Origin: Petaurus breviceps papuanus
Taxonomy: Eukaryota > Chordata > Mammalia > Diprotodontia > Petauridae
Assembly: GCA_028583685.1 (NCBI GenBank)
Contig: JAMXIF010000077.1
Location: 12,125,363 to 12,189,362, forward strand
Direction of reading: 5' to 3'
DNA: 64,000 bases
In this document: piece by piece, positions 1-11,220 of the stretch
Position numbering within the stretch: position 1 is the stretch's first letter
Layout of the letters: every line of letters begins with the position of its first letter
Program-made: the position numbers and the translations under genes
Notes under the pieces: model-generated
What the model was told of the DNA's origin: nothing
Database searches by the model: none
The model's input: only the letters and a program-made list of their open reading frames with translations

Positions 1-115
1 CTGGAATCAGGAGGACGTGAGTTAAAATCTGGCCTCAGACACTTGACACACTTACTAGCCGTGTGACTTTGGGCAAGTCACTTAACCCCAATTGTCCTAC
101 AAAAAAAAAAAAAAA
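1..115 (+). mobile_element. tRNA-derived CORE-SINE, cut by window edge
   Basis: The sequence enters in the SINE body at 'ctggaatcaggagga', runs through 'gtgtgactttgggcaagtca' and ends in a poly-A tail at 101-115. The tRNA-like promoter head lies outside the window. The body matches the copies at 21928 and 57409, so this is the common marsupial SINE with the 'cttaaccccaattg' end. Confidence 0.9.
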
Positions 116-829
116 CTACAACTGTGCATCAAGACCCCATATAACAACCCAGAGTTTAAGAAGTACTTCCCAGGCCATGTCCACTCTTATGTCACAGACC
201 TCTCCTGCTGATCCCCTAAATTGTCTTAGGCTGGAAAAATATCTTACTCTAACCTTTGGTTGACTCTGCCACTCCAAAATTTGATTTGAGAAGCTATTTT
301 AAAGTTGTTTAGGGGGAACATTGGACAAGTGCAGCTAGGTTGCTGTCTGTACTTTGCCATCTTGGCTCCATCCTTCATTCATTTCATCTTATGTGATTCA
401 ACCCAGTGCTTCAGTGGATCAAGATTGTATTCGATCCTGACTTTTTTAGACAAAGTTTCAGATGTCTCTCTTTGCTTTGTGATATTTCAAAATTTGGTAA
501 TGCTATTATCACTGTCAATGAGTACAATGTTGCAAAGTATAGAATGTGAATGCAGTTCTTCGTGAGCATGTACATATAATGTACTGGATATGCCCCATAA
601 TGCTTTGCTTTCTCAAAAAAATGGTGCTACATTAACCTTGCAATAGCAGTGTTGCCACTTTCTTCTCAGACATTTAGGGTGTGTAAGGACATGCTATAAA
701 CTATTTGAATGCCTATAGTCTTTAGACTATGTGCAGCATTCTTTCTACAGAAATATTAATGGGAACAGAGTTATGAGTAGAGTCCCTGAGCTATTTAATA
801 CCTAAGATCTTGGTACCTGTGGTAATTTA
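116..829. other. Unassigned AT-rich sequence
   Basis: No recognisable repeat, exon or RNA gene. The 86-codon frame at 305-565 has no family resemblance or coding bias and is probably chance. Confidence 0.5.
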
Positions 830-990
830 GACTACCTTTTATTTAACTACTTTGTATTTATTCTAAATATACTTATATAGGTACTTGTTATTTCTCCCTT
901 TAGAATGTAAGTGAATTAGGAATACTTCATTCACTGCATTGATATTCCCAGCACATAGTAGGTACCTAATAAATGCTTGTTGATTGGTTG
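830..990 (+). mobile_element. LINE L2 3' end
   Basis: The stretch ends 'cacatagtaggtacctaata' followed by 'aaatgcttgttgattggttg', the characteristic L2 terminus. Upstream 'gaatgtaagtgaattaggaa' is a decayed form of the usual 'gaatgtaagctccttgaggg'. Only the last ~160 bp is recognisable. Confidence 0.85.
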
Positions 991-2685
991 TTGAATCCTG
1001 CTCTATATTAGAGATGCTGCCTTAATTCCCAGGGATTCCATTTCTTTGGTGAACTCTATACCCTTGCAATGACTATGAATCTTATTTCTAGGTACAAAGG
1101 GGAATCTTCTTAGCTATTTAGATCTCAGCGTGCCTCAGAGGGATTACAAAGCACATTCAGGACATCATCCGCTTGACGTGACAAATAGAACATTTCCATG
1201 GAGGCCAGTGCCTGAGAAACTCCATTCACTTTTAACCTAGATGAAGACTCCAGAAGGTAGCATCACTGACCACTGGCACAAGGAGGAAGGGCAAGCTTTG
1301 AGGTGTACAGCTTGACACAAACATATGGTGATTTTTCTCAAAATGCAATGGGATGACATTTGCTACTGAGTAGCCTTTTCAGCTGGGAAGAAAAACTGGA
1401 CTTCCTTTTCTTTAAATCTTCAAAGAAGAAGAAATGCATTATGTCGTTAAAAAATGTTGGCGAATGACACTTTCCATACTATCTTTTAATTGCAATTCAC
1501 CAATTCTTAATGCTTTGCAACCAGGAACTGAATCCCATTCTACTAATTTAGAGAAAGAAGTTACTCTCCAAGTACAACTAGTAGTGTTCAATTTTGACCT
1601 ATCTTTTTTTTTTCTAAAATCTCTATTTTCCTTTGCAGTTAAGCTTCTCCTTCCCCAGCCTTGGCCAACAGAAATGGTTTTGATGGAAGCCTTTAATTCC
1701 AGCACTTCTGCATAGACAGAGATGATCTACAAAGGTAGAGAAAAGAGCAGATTTCCACATTATTCACGGCATTATTGGGGCTAGCTTTAGATTTTAATAT
1801 CAGGTATTATTATAAGGCACAGAGATGTTTCTTCAAAAATATTTATTACCTTATTAAGGTAAACTGCCTTCCCTGCTGGTGGACAATGTTTTATATAAAA
1901 ACCTCAAAATCCTATAAACTTCTCAGTTGGAGTCCAAAGACTTTTTTTGCTGACTCCATGTTGGCCATTACTTTTATTCTAATTTTAAGGACAGTGGTAG
2001 CTGCACTTCAATTAACCAATTAATCAAAATAATATTCCAGTTTCTGCATATCTAGTTCTTAAAGGCTTTTTTTTCCTGAAGAACATTATTTTGAGTGAAT
2101 ACCACCTCCTGCTAAGGCAGACATCAGGCTGCCTGGAAAATCACCCGAGTTAGCTCTTTTTAAGGCAATGAGAAAAGCTACCAACACTTGATATGTAAGT
2201 GACCATAATTAGTTCAGAGAGATGAATAGAAAACTATGCCATTCTTTGAGTTCAGTGGAGACAATGTCTGGTTCCCTCCAAACTTCCAGTTCTTTGTTCA
2301 CCTTTCTAAGTGTTGGTCTCAAGATACCTGGTAATTCAAAATAATAATCATAATAATAATATAATAAAAACAAATCCTTGCTAATGGAGAAAACTACATC
2401 AACTGAGCAAAGTCTTTGGAGAGACCTTAAAAACTTCAAAAGGGTGAATGGTTTCCCAATATTCCCCTCAGGGAGTTTCTTTTATGACTATACATGAAAC
2501 CTTTGTGACTGTTAACATGAACTTTCTGGCACAGCAGGTATGAAAATTCAGAGATTAAAGTTATCCCAGGACATTTGGTTGCTTTTTCCTGGGAGTAAGA
2601 ACTTTCTGCAGAAGAAACAAACCAACAAAAAAGGCTAAAAAAAATAGCAGAGGTCCATAGAATGTTCATGTGGAGGTAAATGGAG
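991..2685. other. Unassigned single-copy-looking sequence
   Basis: About 1.7 kb, AT-rich, without a repeat family I can name. Overlapping frames on both strands at 1434-1715 look like chance. No CpG island, splice-bounded exon or RNA gene was seen. Confidence 0.5.
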
Positions 2686-2890
2686 TCAGGATGACATTGT
2701 ACGAAGAGAGTCAGATTTGGAGTCAGGAGTACCTGAGTTTAATTCCTATTTCAAATATAGAGTAACTATATAATTCTTGGGAAATTATCACCTGTACTTA
2801 ACAAGAAATGCTCACCATTACATTGTGACCTTGGAAAAATTGCTGTATAAAAAATAACAGTAAAAACAATATTAATTATGATGATGATAA
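2686..2890 (+). mobile_element. MIR-type CORE-SINE
   Basis: 'tttggagtcaggagtacctg' is the MIR tRNA-related region, followed by decayed core text 'attgtgaccttggaaaaatt'. Old and diverged. It lies tail to tail with the next MIR. Confidence 0.7.
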
Positions 2891-2894
2891 ACTA

Positions 2895-3115
2895 TTATTT
2901 CTATGGCATGTGAATGTTTGGAAAGGTCTTAACTTTTAATTCTCTCAATACACTGACAATAATTATCATAATTATTATATAGATGAAGAAACTAAAGCAC
3001 AAAGAGATTGAGTGATTTGTCCAGGATCACACTCCTAGTAAATATTTGAGGGAAGATCCAAACTCAGATCTCCTTGACTTTCATTCCAATAATCTTTCTA
3101 CTGTGCCTTGCTTCA
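2895..3115 (-). mobile_element. MIR-type CORE-SINE
   Basis: Reads as reverse-complement MIR: 'atagatgaagaaactaaagc', 'gatttgtccaggatcacact' and 'ccaaactcagatctcc' in that order. Length is close to a complete MIR. Confidence 0.8.
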
Positions 3116-3192
3116 AAGGTATGTTTGAAATTATGACCCTCTTCCTATAATTCTGTGGAGTAAAAATTTATTAACATGTAGGCTGAAGTCAG

Positions 3193-3372
3193 ACTCACAG
3201 AATCTCAATATTGGACAGGACCTCAGAAGCCATCTTGGCCATTCTAAATATGAACAAGAAGCACCTCCCTATCATCCCTGATATGAGCCGATCTAGCCTT
3301 TCCTCACAGACTTGAAGTGAGGCATGAGTGCAAGGCTACCCCTTCCAGCTACAGAAGCTTGAATGGCCATAC
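3193..3372 (-). mobile_element. CR1/L3 LINE 3' fragment
   Basis: Starts 'cacagaatctcaatattgga' then 'caggacctcagaagccatct', the reverse complement of the CR1/L3 3' end (the '...gacctctgaggtcc...attctatg' terminus). Further in, 'cttgaagtgaggcatgagtg' fits the next conserved block. Well diverged. Confidence 0.7.
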
Positions 3373-4189
3373 ATTAATCTCAAAGTGGGATGGCTTATTT
3401 TAAAATGGCTGGACTGTTTGGTAGAGTAAAATTAGCTCTGGGGAGACTATACAATACCCTAAGGGACATCAGCATCTAATGCCTGAAAAGATCTTTGCTA
3501 GAGGTTTCTGTTATGTAATGCTCAACCATACCATCTGATGGCCTCCATTCCAAGCTTCAAACTCATTATTGTAAAGTACTCTACAGTTTAATTCTGAAGG
3601 ATCCAATTCTATAAAATGATGTAAACATTCATAGACAAAAAGACTTGCAAACTGAAGCTAGGGTTAGCATTTGAGCAATGTGTAATGGAAGAATTTCAAT
3701 CATACTAGAAGTTGTAATAGAATTTGTTTGCTTTGTCAACATGGGTTTTGTTTTATTTTGGGGGGGGGTGTGGCTTATGATTTCATTTATATAAGGAACT
3801 CCTAACAAGAAGATTGCTTCTTCCTATACAGATCTAGACCTTCTGTGACAATTATCATCTCAGAGAGTCTCCTGGGAGTTCTGAGAAGACTCACCAAGAA
3901 TCATATACTCACCATATATTAGAGGTAGGATTGGAACCTTGGCCACTCAAATTCCAAGCTAGTTTTTCTATTTATTGTTTTGTTGACTCTTGCCAATACA
4001 TAACATATGCATATTGATTTCTTTTTCTAAACTGCTTGCTTGTGCCATTTACAATTTCTTTCAATCCTCCCCACCCACTCACTCACTCATATTTAAATGT
4101 CTCTAAGGGTCACAGACATTTTATTTTACCTTGAAACAATTTGTTTTATTCTTCCTTCCTGAAGAAGCAGGAGTATAAATCATATGGTT
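3373..4189. other. Unassigned sequence
   Basis: No element recognised with confidence. A short G run occurs near 3760. Nothing coding. Confidence 0.45.
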
Positions 4190-4335
4190 TGAAGCAGGGA
4201 AAGACCTAAGATCATCTAGAAAAAGACTCATTTCAGAAATAATGAAACTGAAGCCTAGAAGACCTACATGACTTGTCCAAGATCCCATAGAAAGAAAGGG
4301 CTGAAATTCAGGATTGCTGTTTCCATATCCAGTAT
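4190..4335 (-). mobile_element. MIR-like SINE fragment
   Basis: Contains 'aataatgaaactgaagccta', 'gacttgtccaagatcccata' and 'gctgaaattcaggatt' in antisense MIR order. Confidence 0.65.
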
Positions 4336-4339
4336 TCAT

Positions 4340-4640
4340 AGAATCTCAAAGTTAGAACTATCTCACATGCCACCAATTTCAAAATGAAACATAAAAAGGA
4401 TTCCTTCCATTCTATAATATACTCACCTAAGAGTCTTCTAAACTTTGCTTGAAGACCTACACTAAAGTAAAATCTACAACTTCTCTAAGTAATCCTTTCT
4501 ACTCTGGATCGGTTCCAAATGTTAGAAAAGTTTTGCTTGGTTTCTAACATCATGCATAAATTGGACTCTACAACTCCCACCTACTTCAGGCACCTGAGGT
4601 CAAGCAAATCTCTTTGCACAAGAGAAGAGCAAATGAGATG
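4340..4640 (-). mobile_element. CR1/L3 LINE 3' fragment
   Basis: Antisense CR1/L3 blocks occur in order: 'agaatctcaaagttagaact', 'ctttgcttgaagacctacac', 'tgttagaaaagttttgcttg' and 'ctctacaactcccaccta'. Divergence suggests an age near the base of therian mammals. Confidence 0.75.
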
Positions 4641-5089
4641 ATGATTGTTCACCCACTTACAATGTCTGCTTAGAAGAAGGGTTCCAGTGACCAAGGCCCC
4701 AATTACCTCTAAATGAGAGCTTGGTTCAAACTTCATCTTTATAATTACTCCTGAAAAACTTTAGGACCTACGATGGCTATGCATAGAATATTTAATAAAT
4801 CTGTCTCCTTGTCTTTCTTAAACTTGTAGAAATCTGACAAATAACAGATTTTTCTTTGAAAGACAGATGGAATATATTGAACAAACTCATTAACAAGACT
4901 AAAATAGAAGCCAGTTCCTTTAGGGAAATTTTTAGATTTATACTAACAGGGAAATCCAACAATATAACTGCTCTGGATGTAAAATTCACATCGTAACATA
5001 AAATCCTGTAATTAACCAGGTAAAAATTAAGAGGAGAAAAGATGTTTTGATCAATATAAAATGTTCTTAGATCCTTTTTGCACCAATGG
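4641..5089. other. Unassigned AT-rich sequence
   Basis: No identifiable feature. The minus frame at 4792-4989 has no recognisable domain. Confidence 0.45.
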
Positions 5090-5360
5090 TATGATTGATT
5101 TAGGAACCTAGAAACAGCAAGGTGTTAAAATAGAGTGCAGGAACTTGTCAGAAAAATCTGCATTCAATCCTGCCTCAGGAAATTGTTAACTTTGTGTCCC
5201 TGGGCAAATTATTTGACTCATCCCTGCTTGTTTCTCATATGTAAAAATGGAAATATCAATAGCACCTCCCTCTCAGGTTTATTGCAAGGTGCAAATAAAA
5301 TAATAATTTGAAATATTTAAACCTTGAAAGCATTATATAAATGATAGATGTTGGCATTGT
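5090..5360 (+). mobile_element. MIR CORE-SINE, near full length
   Basis: 'attcaatcctgcctcagg', 'gtgtccctgggcaaattatt', 'ctcatatgtaaaaatggaaa' and 'cacctccctctcaggtttat' follow MIR order through the core to the 3' 'cattatataaatg' end. Confidence 0.85.
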
Positions 5361-5639
5361 TATCTTTAACATTGCAATCATTTTTACACCCAAACTGTAA
5401 GGATAAATAGATGAATGGTAAAAATGAGGAGAGAAATTAAAAAAAAATTTCCTCTGAGGGGAAAAAAGAGATCACAGATAGACAGTGGGTTTAAATAGAG
5501 TGATTTCACTTTTAAACCTAACAAAGAATATATGAAAAATAAATCAATGATATAAAATAAGGAAGACAAAGGAAGATGTCTGAGAAGACAGAATCATTAA
5601 ATGTTCTGTAGGAAATTTTAAATCACTGTGCCCTGCTCT

Positions 5640-5735
5640 AATTAGTCAGTCTACAAGCAGCTGACTAGCATTTATTAATTTTTACAATGTGCCAGGCAGT
5701 GTGCTAAGTACTAGCGTTAGATGTAAAGACTATTA
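5640..5735 (+). repeat. Unclassified 'catttatta...gtgccaggca' repeat
   Basis: 'agcatttattaatttttaca' then 'atgtgccaggcagtgtgcta' is the start of a dispersed family seen again at 9136, 40741, 43425, 49990 and 52285. I do not know its class. Confidence 0.7.
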
Positions 5736-5774
5736 TAATGGGGATTATTGATTCTTTTATTCTTCTAGAAATTG

Positions 5775-5927
5775 CAGAATTGCAGAAAAGCAATCTCAGA
5801 TTAGGAAGTATCTCATTTGCCATATAATTACCTACTATTTGAAGGATATTCTCCTCTCAAGTATGTCCAAGTAGTATTTCTTTTACTAATTCTTAAAAGC
5901 TCCAGTTAAAGATAATGCTCTACCAAA
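5775..5927 (-). mobile_element. CR1/L3 fragment, first half, split by HAL1
   Basis: Antisense CR1/L3 text runs up to 'gataatgctctaccaaag'. The same element resumes at 7385 in phase with the CR1 consensus order ('ttttggacaactaaacgtta', 'ggaagcttctccctta'). The HAL1 between therefore inserted into an existing CR1. Confidence 0.7.
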
Positions 5928-5936
5928 GGGGTAGAG

Positions 5937-5945
5937 CCAAGATGG
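5937..5945 (+). promoter_or_regulatory. YY1-like motif at HAL1 5' end
   Basis: 'ccaagatgg' sits about ten bases inside the element, the position at which human L1 carries its YY1 site that sets the transcription start. Binding here is inferred from the motif only. Confidence 0.5.
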
Positions 5946-7348
5946 AGGTATAGAAGCAGAAAACTCTGTGAGCTCCCCCCATAACCACCTCAAAATCCTA
6001 GAAAATATGACTCTAAACAAACTTTAGAGCTAAAGAACCCAAAAAGTGACAGAGGGAAACAAATCTCCTGCTGAAGGCAGCCCAGAAGGAAGACAGAAAG
6101 GGTCCATTACAGCCTGCTGGGAGCCAAACCCAGCCCCTCATGAGTCTGCAGGTTTAGCCTCAGGGTGGCCCAGACTAGAAGTGGTTGGAGCAGACTTGGG
6201 GAGAGTGGATCACCAGCAACTGTGGCAGTTTCCAGAATTATTAAACCATAAATGCCAAAGACAAAGTGAGAGGTCAGTGGAGAACTCTGTTGGAGCTGGG
6301 GGGAGGGGGGCATGAAGCACAGTCCAGTGGTTGCCCCTGGGGTGAGAAGTTGTGGCCGTGTGGTGGCCCTGGAGCCTCCACCATGTGGCTGCTTCAGAAC
6401 TGCTGGCCTGCAGATTTTAGGGGGACTAAGCAACCATTCAGAGGGTAATCGTCCTTGCTTTAACCTGCTTGGAATGGGATCACTGTCTTGGGTTGAGGTC
6501 CTAGGTTATGTGACCATTGAGCCAGAGTTTGTGGTGTTTGTAGAGAGGGCACATAGACAGAGGCCACAGGACCAACTGAATAAGAAGAGATGATACTTAA
6601 AAGGTGAAATTGAGAGGTGAGAGAGGAATATAATGAGAGGAGAAGAGGAGAGACGGAATGGGGTAAATTATCTCATATAGAAGAGGTAAGAGAAAACTGT
6701 TACAATGAAGGGGAAGAACAGGAAGTTAAACAGAATGGGTCAACTTTACTCTCATTGAATTTGGCTTAAGGAGAGAATAACATACACAATTGTGTATCTT
6801 ACCCTACAGGAAAGTAGGGTGGAAGGGGATAAAAGGGGGGATGATAGAAGGGAGGGCAGATTGGGGGGAAGGTCACACACTTTTGATAAGGAACAGAGTC
6901 AAAGTAGAAGATAGAATAAGTTGGGGGCAGGATAGGGTGGAGGGAAATATAGTCAGTCTTTCACAATATATCCACTATGGAAATGTTTTACATAACTACA
7001 CATATACAACCTATAATGAATTACTTATCTTCCCAGTAGGGGTATATGAAGAGGGAAAGAATCTGAAACTTATAGTTTTAAAATAAAATGTTTAAAATGT
7101 ATTATTATTAATTATTAATTTTTATTATTATTTTACATGCAACTGGGAAGTGAGATGTACAGGCACTGGGGCATGGAGATACATCTTGCCCTGCCATAAG
7201 GTCGGAGGGGTGAAGGAGGATGTGGGAGGGAGCAGATTGGGGGAGGGGCTGTTCAGTGGGATTGCTGTTTTGGGGTAGTGGGTGGGTGAAAGACGGGGAA
7301 AAATTTGTAACTGGAGGTCTTGTGGAAATGAATGTTGTAAACTAAAAA

Positions 7349-7384
7349 CAAACAAACAAACAAACAAATAAATAAATAAATAAG
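7349..7384 (+). repeat. (AAAC)n(AAAT)n tail of HAL1
   Basis: Four-base A-rich units close the element, a common fate of a LINE poly-A tail. Confidence 0.85.
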
Positions 7385-7640
7385 GCAGTGCACTACCCCG
7401 CCACTAAGAAAAATCTTTCTACTTTTGGACAACTAAACGTTAGGAAGCTTCTCCCTTAACTTTAAGGCTAATGTTGTTTCTTTGTAATTTCTATGTATTA
7501 CTACCAGTTTTTACTTTTGTGAACAAAGAGAATAAACTCGATCCCTCTTCCATATAATAGCCATTCAAGTTTTTTAAAACACATATCATGTCCACCATCA
7601 ATATCATCTTGTACACTTAACATACCCAGTTCCTTTGGAG
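7385..7640 (-). mobile_element. CR1/L3 fragment, second half
   Basis: Continues the element at 5775-5927 in the correct order: 'acgttaggaagcttct', 'gatccctcttccatataata', 'acacatatcatgtccacc' and 'atacccagttccttt'. These match the antisense CR1/L3 blocks for that part of the 3' region. Confidence 0.8.
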
Positions 7641-8779
7641 GATTCACATAAAGGCACCCCACCAGGTTGGAAGGGAGCTCATGTCTCGACCAGATACAGT
7701 CAGTTGCAACAATGTATTAGGTACAGAAAACATGATACTTCAGACTACTGCAGTTCTCTAAGGGGAACTGTTTTAAAAACAATTGAAAATTATGTGGAAA
7801 CGCAACAAAAAACACTATTATATTAACATTTCATAATAGTTAAATCAAAGAGTTCCAAGGATTAGAACCCTTTGATAAATAGTAAATATTTTCCTCCAAT
7901 ACAACAGTTCTACATGGTTTTAAACTAAGTAGAGGCATACTTGGTTATCAGAGGCTCTGCATGGGTATCTTCGTTTTATTTTTTATTTTATTGTGTTTCT
8001 TAACTTTTCCCCTCTTCCATATATTCAATAAATCTTAGCACTGGCCATCAGATATTCAGATATTCTCTTTTCAAAGTAGCATTGTTGACTTGAGCAAGGA
8101 ATGAGATGGTGGAGTGAATATAAGAGACTTTAATTTTCCTAGACATTGCCAAGAAAGAACAATAAAAAGGAATAAAAGTTATATTTGGAGTTACATTTTG
8201 TTTTTTTTTCTTTTCCTTTTATTTCTTTTTTTTTAATTAAAGATTGGGATTGTATGCCTGAGTTTTGCTGAATAATACAGCATATTCATTAAACATGAAA
8301 ATATTTTAACATAAACATAAAATGTTTTCCCATATTTGATTACTTGATTATGCCTTTTAAATGTGGAAATGAACATGATAAAAATATAAATTTGGATCAT
8401 GATTAAGTACAATATCTGAAGTACAATTATTCAGAAAAATAAAGTCATATTTCAATGACTATCTCAGTCTGATGCAGAATAAGTACTAAACAACAGATTC
8501 AGCCCCTAAATTGCTCTGATTTAGTGATGAAGTTATTAATCAATGATTAGCACAAATAAGAGAATATTCTTATTTTGGTCTCCTTAATCATTAGATTGGC
8601 ACTACCCCTGCAACACACAACTAATTGACAAAAATGACAAAAAAAAGATACTCAGTGTTGGAGGGATTTTTCATTACATACATGCATACATACATATGGA
8701 TATACACATGCACACATATGTGTATATGCATATATGTGTGTGTGTGGCCTTTTGGATATAGCTGTGAAATTTGAAATTG
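7641..8779. other. Unassigned AT-rich sequence with a TG/TA microsatellite
   Basis: Mostly AT-rich single-copy-looking DNA. A degenerate (TA/CA/TG) tract lies at about 8670-8745. No gene or named repeat. Confidence 0.5.
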
Positions 8780-9110
8780 TATGAATAAAGTGCTGAAATT
8801 TTCTATAGTCCTTACTCAGATATTCCATTATCAGCCATATACCATAATATGGTCATTTTCTTTTAATGCCTCTAATATACAACATAATATTTAGAGCAAC
8901 AATTTCTGTGGTATCAAAGAAGTGGAGTCCAACATGGTGTCCAGAAATTGGTGAAAGGTTAAAAAAAGTGGTACCTGAAAGTAGTGGAATATTACCATGC
9001 TATAAAAAATAGAAAGAACAATGAATATTAAGGAGTATGTAAAGATGTACATGAACTGATGGAAAAAGCAAAGACAATAAAATAATATACATGAGGTTTA
9101 AAATAACTAC
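8780..9110 (+). mobile_element. L1 3' region fragment
   Basis: 'gtagtggaatattaccatgc' followed by 'tataaaaaat' and 'agatgtacatgaactgatgg' is a decayed version of the L1 3' text at 14020-14100 and 35500-35600. Confidence 0.7.
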
Positions 9111-9135
9111 AAAACAATAAAGTTTGAATGTTACA

Positions 9136-9535
9136 AAATCAACCAACCTAAAAGAATTTATTAAACACTTACTATATGCTCGGAACTATGCTAATGACAG
9201 GGGATACAAATATACTAAAAACTTCCCTTAAGGAGCTCAGATTCTGATGAGGGAGAGAAAATATGGAAATAACTATGTATGCATGTAAGGCTGACTACCA
9301 TTTCTCTACTTTGTAGTAGTATATATCTGTGTATGTCTATATATGTGTCTCTGTGTACTTAGATAAACAGGTTAAATTAGACATCATATCAAAGAGAAGA
9401 CTAGCATTAAAGTGGGAGTGTGAAATGTTTCTTATAGAAGGAAAGGCTTTACTTGAGATTTGAATGAAGCTAAGAAAATAAGGAAATGGAGAAAATATTA
9501 GAAGGTATTCCAAATATGAGGCAATAGATTTTCCT
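9136..9535 (+). repeat. Unclassified 'catttatta' repeat, long copy
   Basis: Begins 'aagaatttattaaacactta', passes 'aggggatacaaatata' and 'aaggagctcagattctgatg', is interrupted near 9290-9380, and resumes 'ttacttgagatttgaatgaa' to 'attccaaatatgaggcaa'. The later block matches 61160-61330. Confidence 0.65.
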
Positions 9536-9654
9536 CAAAAAAGAAACATGAAAAATAGTTACCTCTATTTCATTATAGAGGTGGGTTGACTTTGATTTGA
9601 ATGAGGGAAAATTGTGCAAGATCACCAGCTTCATTTTCTCTTCCAGAGCCATCT

Positions 9655-10000
9655 GAATACATTCATCAGGATGACTGAAGATGACCCAGGATGCAATGGG
9701 ATACCCTGACCCTTTTAGGCTAAGGTCTTTTCACCTACTCACTTAGAGTAAGGTAACATCCATTCAGGGAATAGGCCTCTTCAAGAAGTGAGTCAAGGCA
9801 CCAGGATCTTTGATTGCATCCTAGGTCATCTCCAGTCATTCTGAGGAATATCTGGTCACTGGATCCTGATAACTCTTGAGGAGAAAATGAAACTGGTGAC
9901 CTTGCATAACCCTCACTCAAATCAAAGTCAACAGTAAGTCAAGTCATTATTTCCCTGATGCCATGGTCCTCTTAGAAAATGAAGTACAAACACAAAAGGT
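9655..10000 (+). mobile_element. RTE-tailed short non-autonomous element
   Basis: Shares text with 26870-27195: 'gcatcctaggtcatctccag', 'ggtcactggatcctgataac' and 'gatgccatggtcctcttaga'. The terminal 'tggtcctctta' block recurs at the 3' end of the RTE LINE at 20655-21538, which suggests use of that LINE's reverse transcriptase. Length ~345 bp with no coding capacity. Confidence 0.65.
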
Positions 10001-11029
10001 AGGTATGTATTGGTATGGAAAAGTGTATATGATACCAGATTATTTTGATGTGTTACTTTTTTTAGTAATTTTTTCTCTTATTCTGCTTTCCAAAAACAAA
10101 AACAACAGATTTTATTATAAATACTGGCTCGGTGTATAGGGGGTGTAGGTTATTATTGTAAAAATTAAATGTGCCAGTAAAATATTTTTAAGAAGAAATC
10201 CTCAACCTTCATGCTAATCAACAACAACAACAAAAAAAGATTTTTTAAAGAAAAGAGTAGACTAATAATTAACTTCAGGTTGTAAATAGTGTGAGAATAC
10301 TGAGGTTTTACTCCATAGTAACAACATCTTGGTGTCATAGCTTAATTCCCAGGATGACTACTCTTTCTCTACTTTGTAGTTTTCTGTTGAACTGTACCTA
10401 TGTTCATGCTGTGAAACTATTCCCAATATTCTTGGATCCACAGCTACCCTTTCCTGGGGACCACTTTTTCCCCCATAAACTTTGTGATGGTAAAGACCAT
10501 ACAATACATACTCTAGTTAATGAATGGGCTGCCATCTCTTCTGAACTGACTTCACACACTCTTTTTTCAATAACTGCTCCCTAAGTTTCTTTCTCCCCCA
10601 ACACATCCACAATACTCAGTTGAATTCATGGCATATGCTCTAATTTCTCATTCTTACACTTATCAGTTTAAGACACCTAAAATACAGTCCAAAAATCACT
10701 GTCTATGGTGGTTTGGAACTCTCAGTGACAGCTAGCAATGAGTTTTCTGCAACACGTGGATTCTTTCTCCCTACCCTCATGCATATATCTACCTTTACTC
10801 AAAGGCCCAAAATGTCAATTCCAATAACTCTATGACTACAGTGTCCATATTTTCAGGGTGTCTGGGTCATTGATTTCTTTTGTTTTTACAGCAGAACAAG
10901 GAAAAATGGGTGGAAATTTCAAATAAGCAAATTTCAATTCCATGTCAGAAAAAATCTTTCTAACAATAAAAGTTATCTAGATATTGAGCCTATGATTTCA
11001 GAAGGGAATGGGGTCTCCTTCCTTAGGGG
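10001..11029. other. Unassigned sequence
   Basis: Contains a 97-codon plus-strand frame (10291-10584) with no recognisable domain and no conserved flanking splice pattern. No named repeat. Confidence 0.45.
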
Positions 11030-11145
11030 TCTTCTATCAAAGACTGGATGATAACTTATCACCATGTGATAAAAAAATAATGTTTTAACAAAAGAGTTAG
11101 ACTGGATGTTCTGTAAGGTTTGTTGTAATCCTGAGATCTCATGTT
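11030..11145 (+). mobile_element. CR1/L3 LINE 3' end
   Basis: 'atcaaagactggatgataac', 'gagttagactggatgttctg' and 'gtaatcctgagatctcatg' follow the sense CR1/L3 3' terminus. Confidence 0.7.
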
Positions 11146-11220
11146 TTTTTTTTTAGAAAATGGCTTTGTTTTGTTTTTTCTACTCTACTTCAACATTTTC
11201 ATTTCTTTCTGTTTCTATGT

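Larger units (their letters stand above)
5928..7384 (+). mobile_element. HAL1 half-LINE, internally deleted (no ORF1)
   Basis: The 5' untranslated region (5928 to ~6549) aligns step by step with the copies at 16128 and 37056. The sequence then jumps straight to the post-ORF1 segment ('ccacaggaccaactgaat', 'gatgatacttaaaaggtg'), so all of ORF1 (about 1.05 kb in the other copies) is missing. The 3' part is long: it includes the segment after 'ttttacatgcaactggga' that is otherwise seen only in the copy at 37056, and it ends in an (AAAC)n(AAAT)n tail. The flanks 'atgctctacc' and 'gtgcactacc' look like a worn target-site duplication. The junction lacks GT/AG signals, so a DNA-level deletion or template jump is more likely than splicing. 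Confidence 0.85.

Noticed and set aside
6107-6433. 108-codon minus frame, relatively GC-rich, resembling a proline/alanine-rich exon
   Set aside because: It is the complement of the HAL1 5' UTR; the same shadow appears at 16240-16443 and 37134-37358.
6540-6560. Spliced HAL1 retrocopy as origin of the ORF1-less element
   Set aside because: No GT donor or AG acceptor at the corresponding positions in the intact copies; deletion or template switching fits better.
10291-10584. 97-codon frame as a possible small secreted protein
   Set aside because: No convincing signal peptide start, no family resemblance, and no supporting flanking exon signals.
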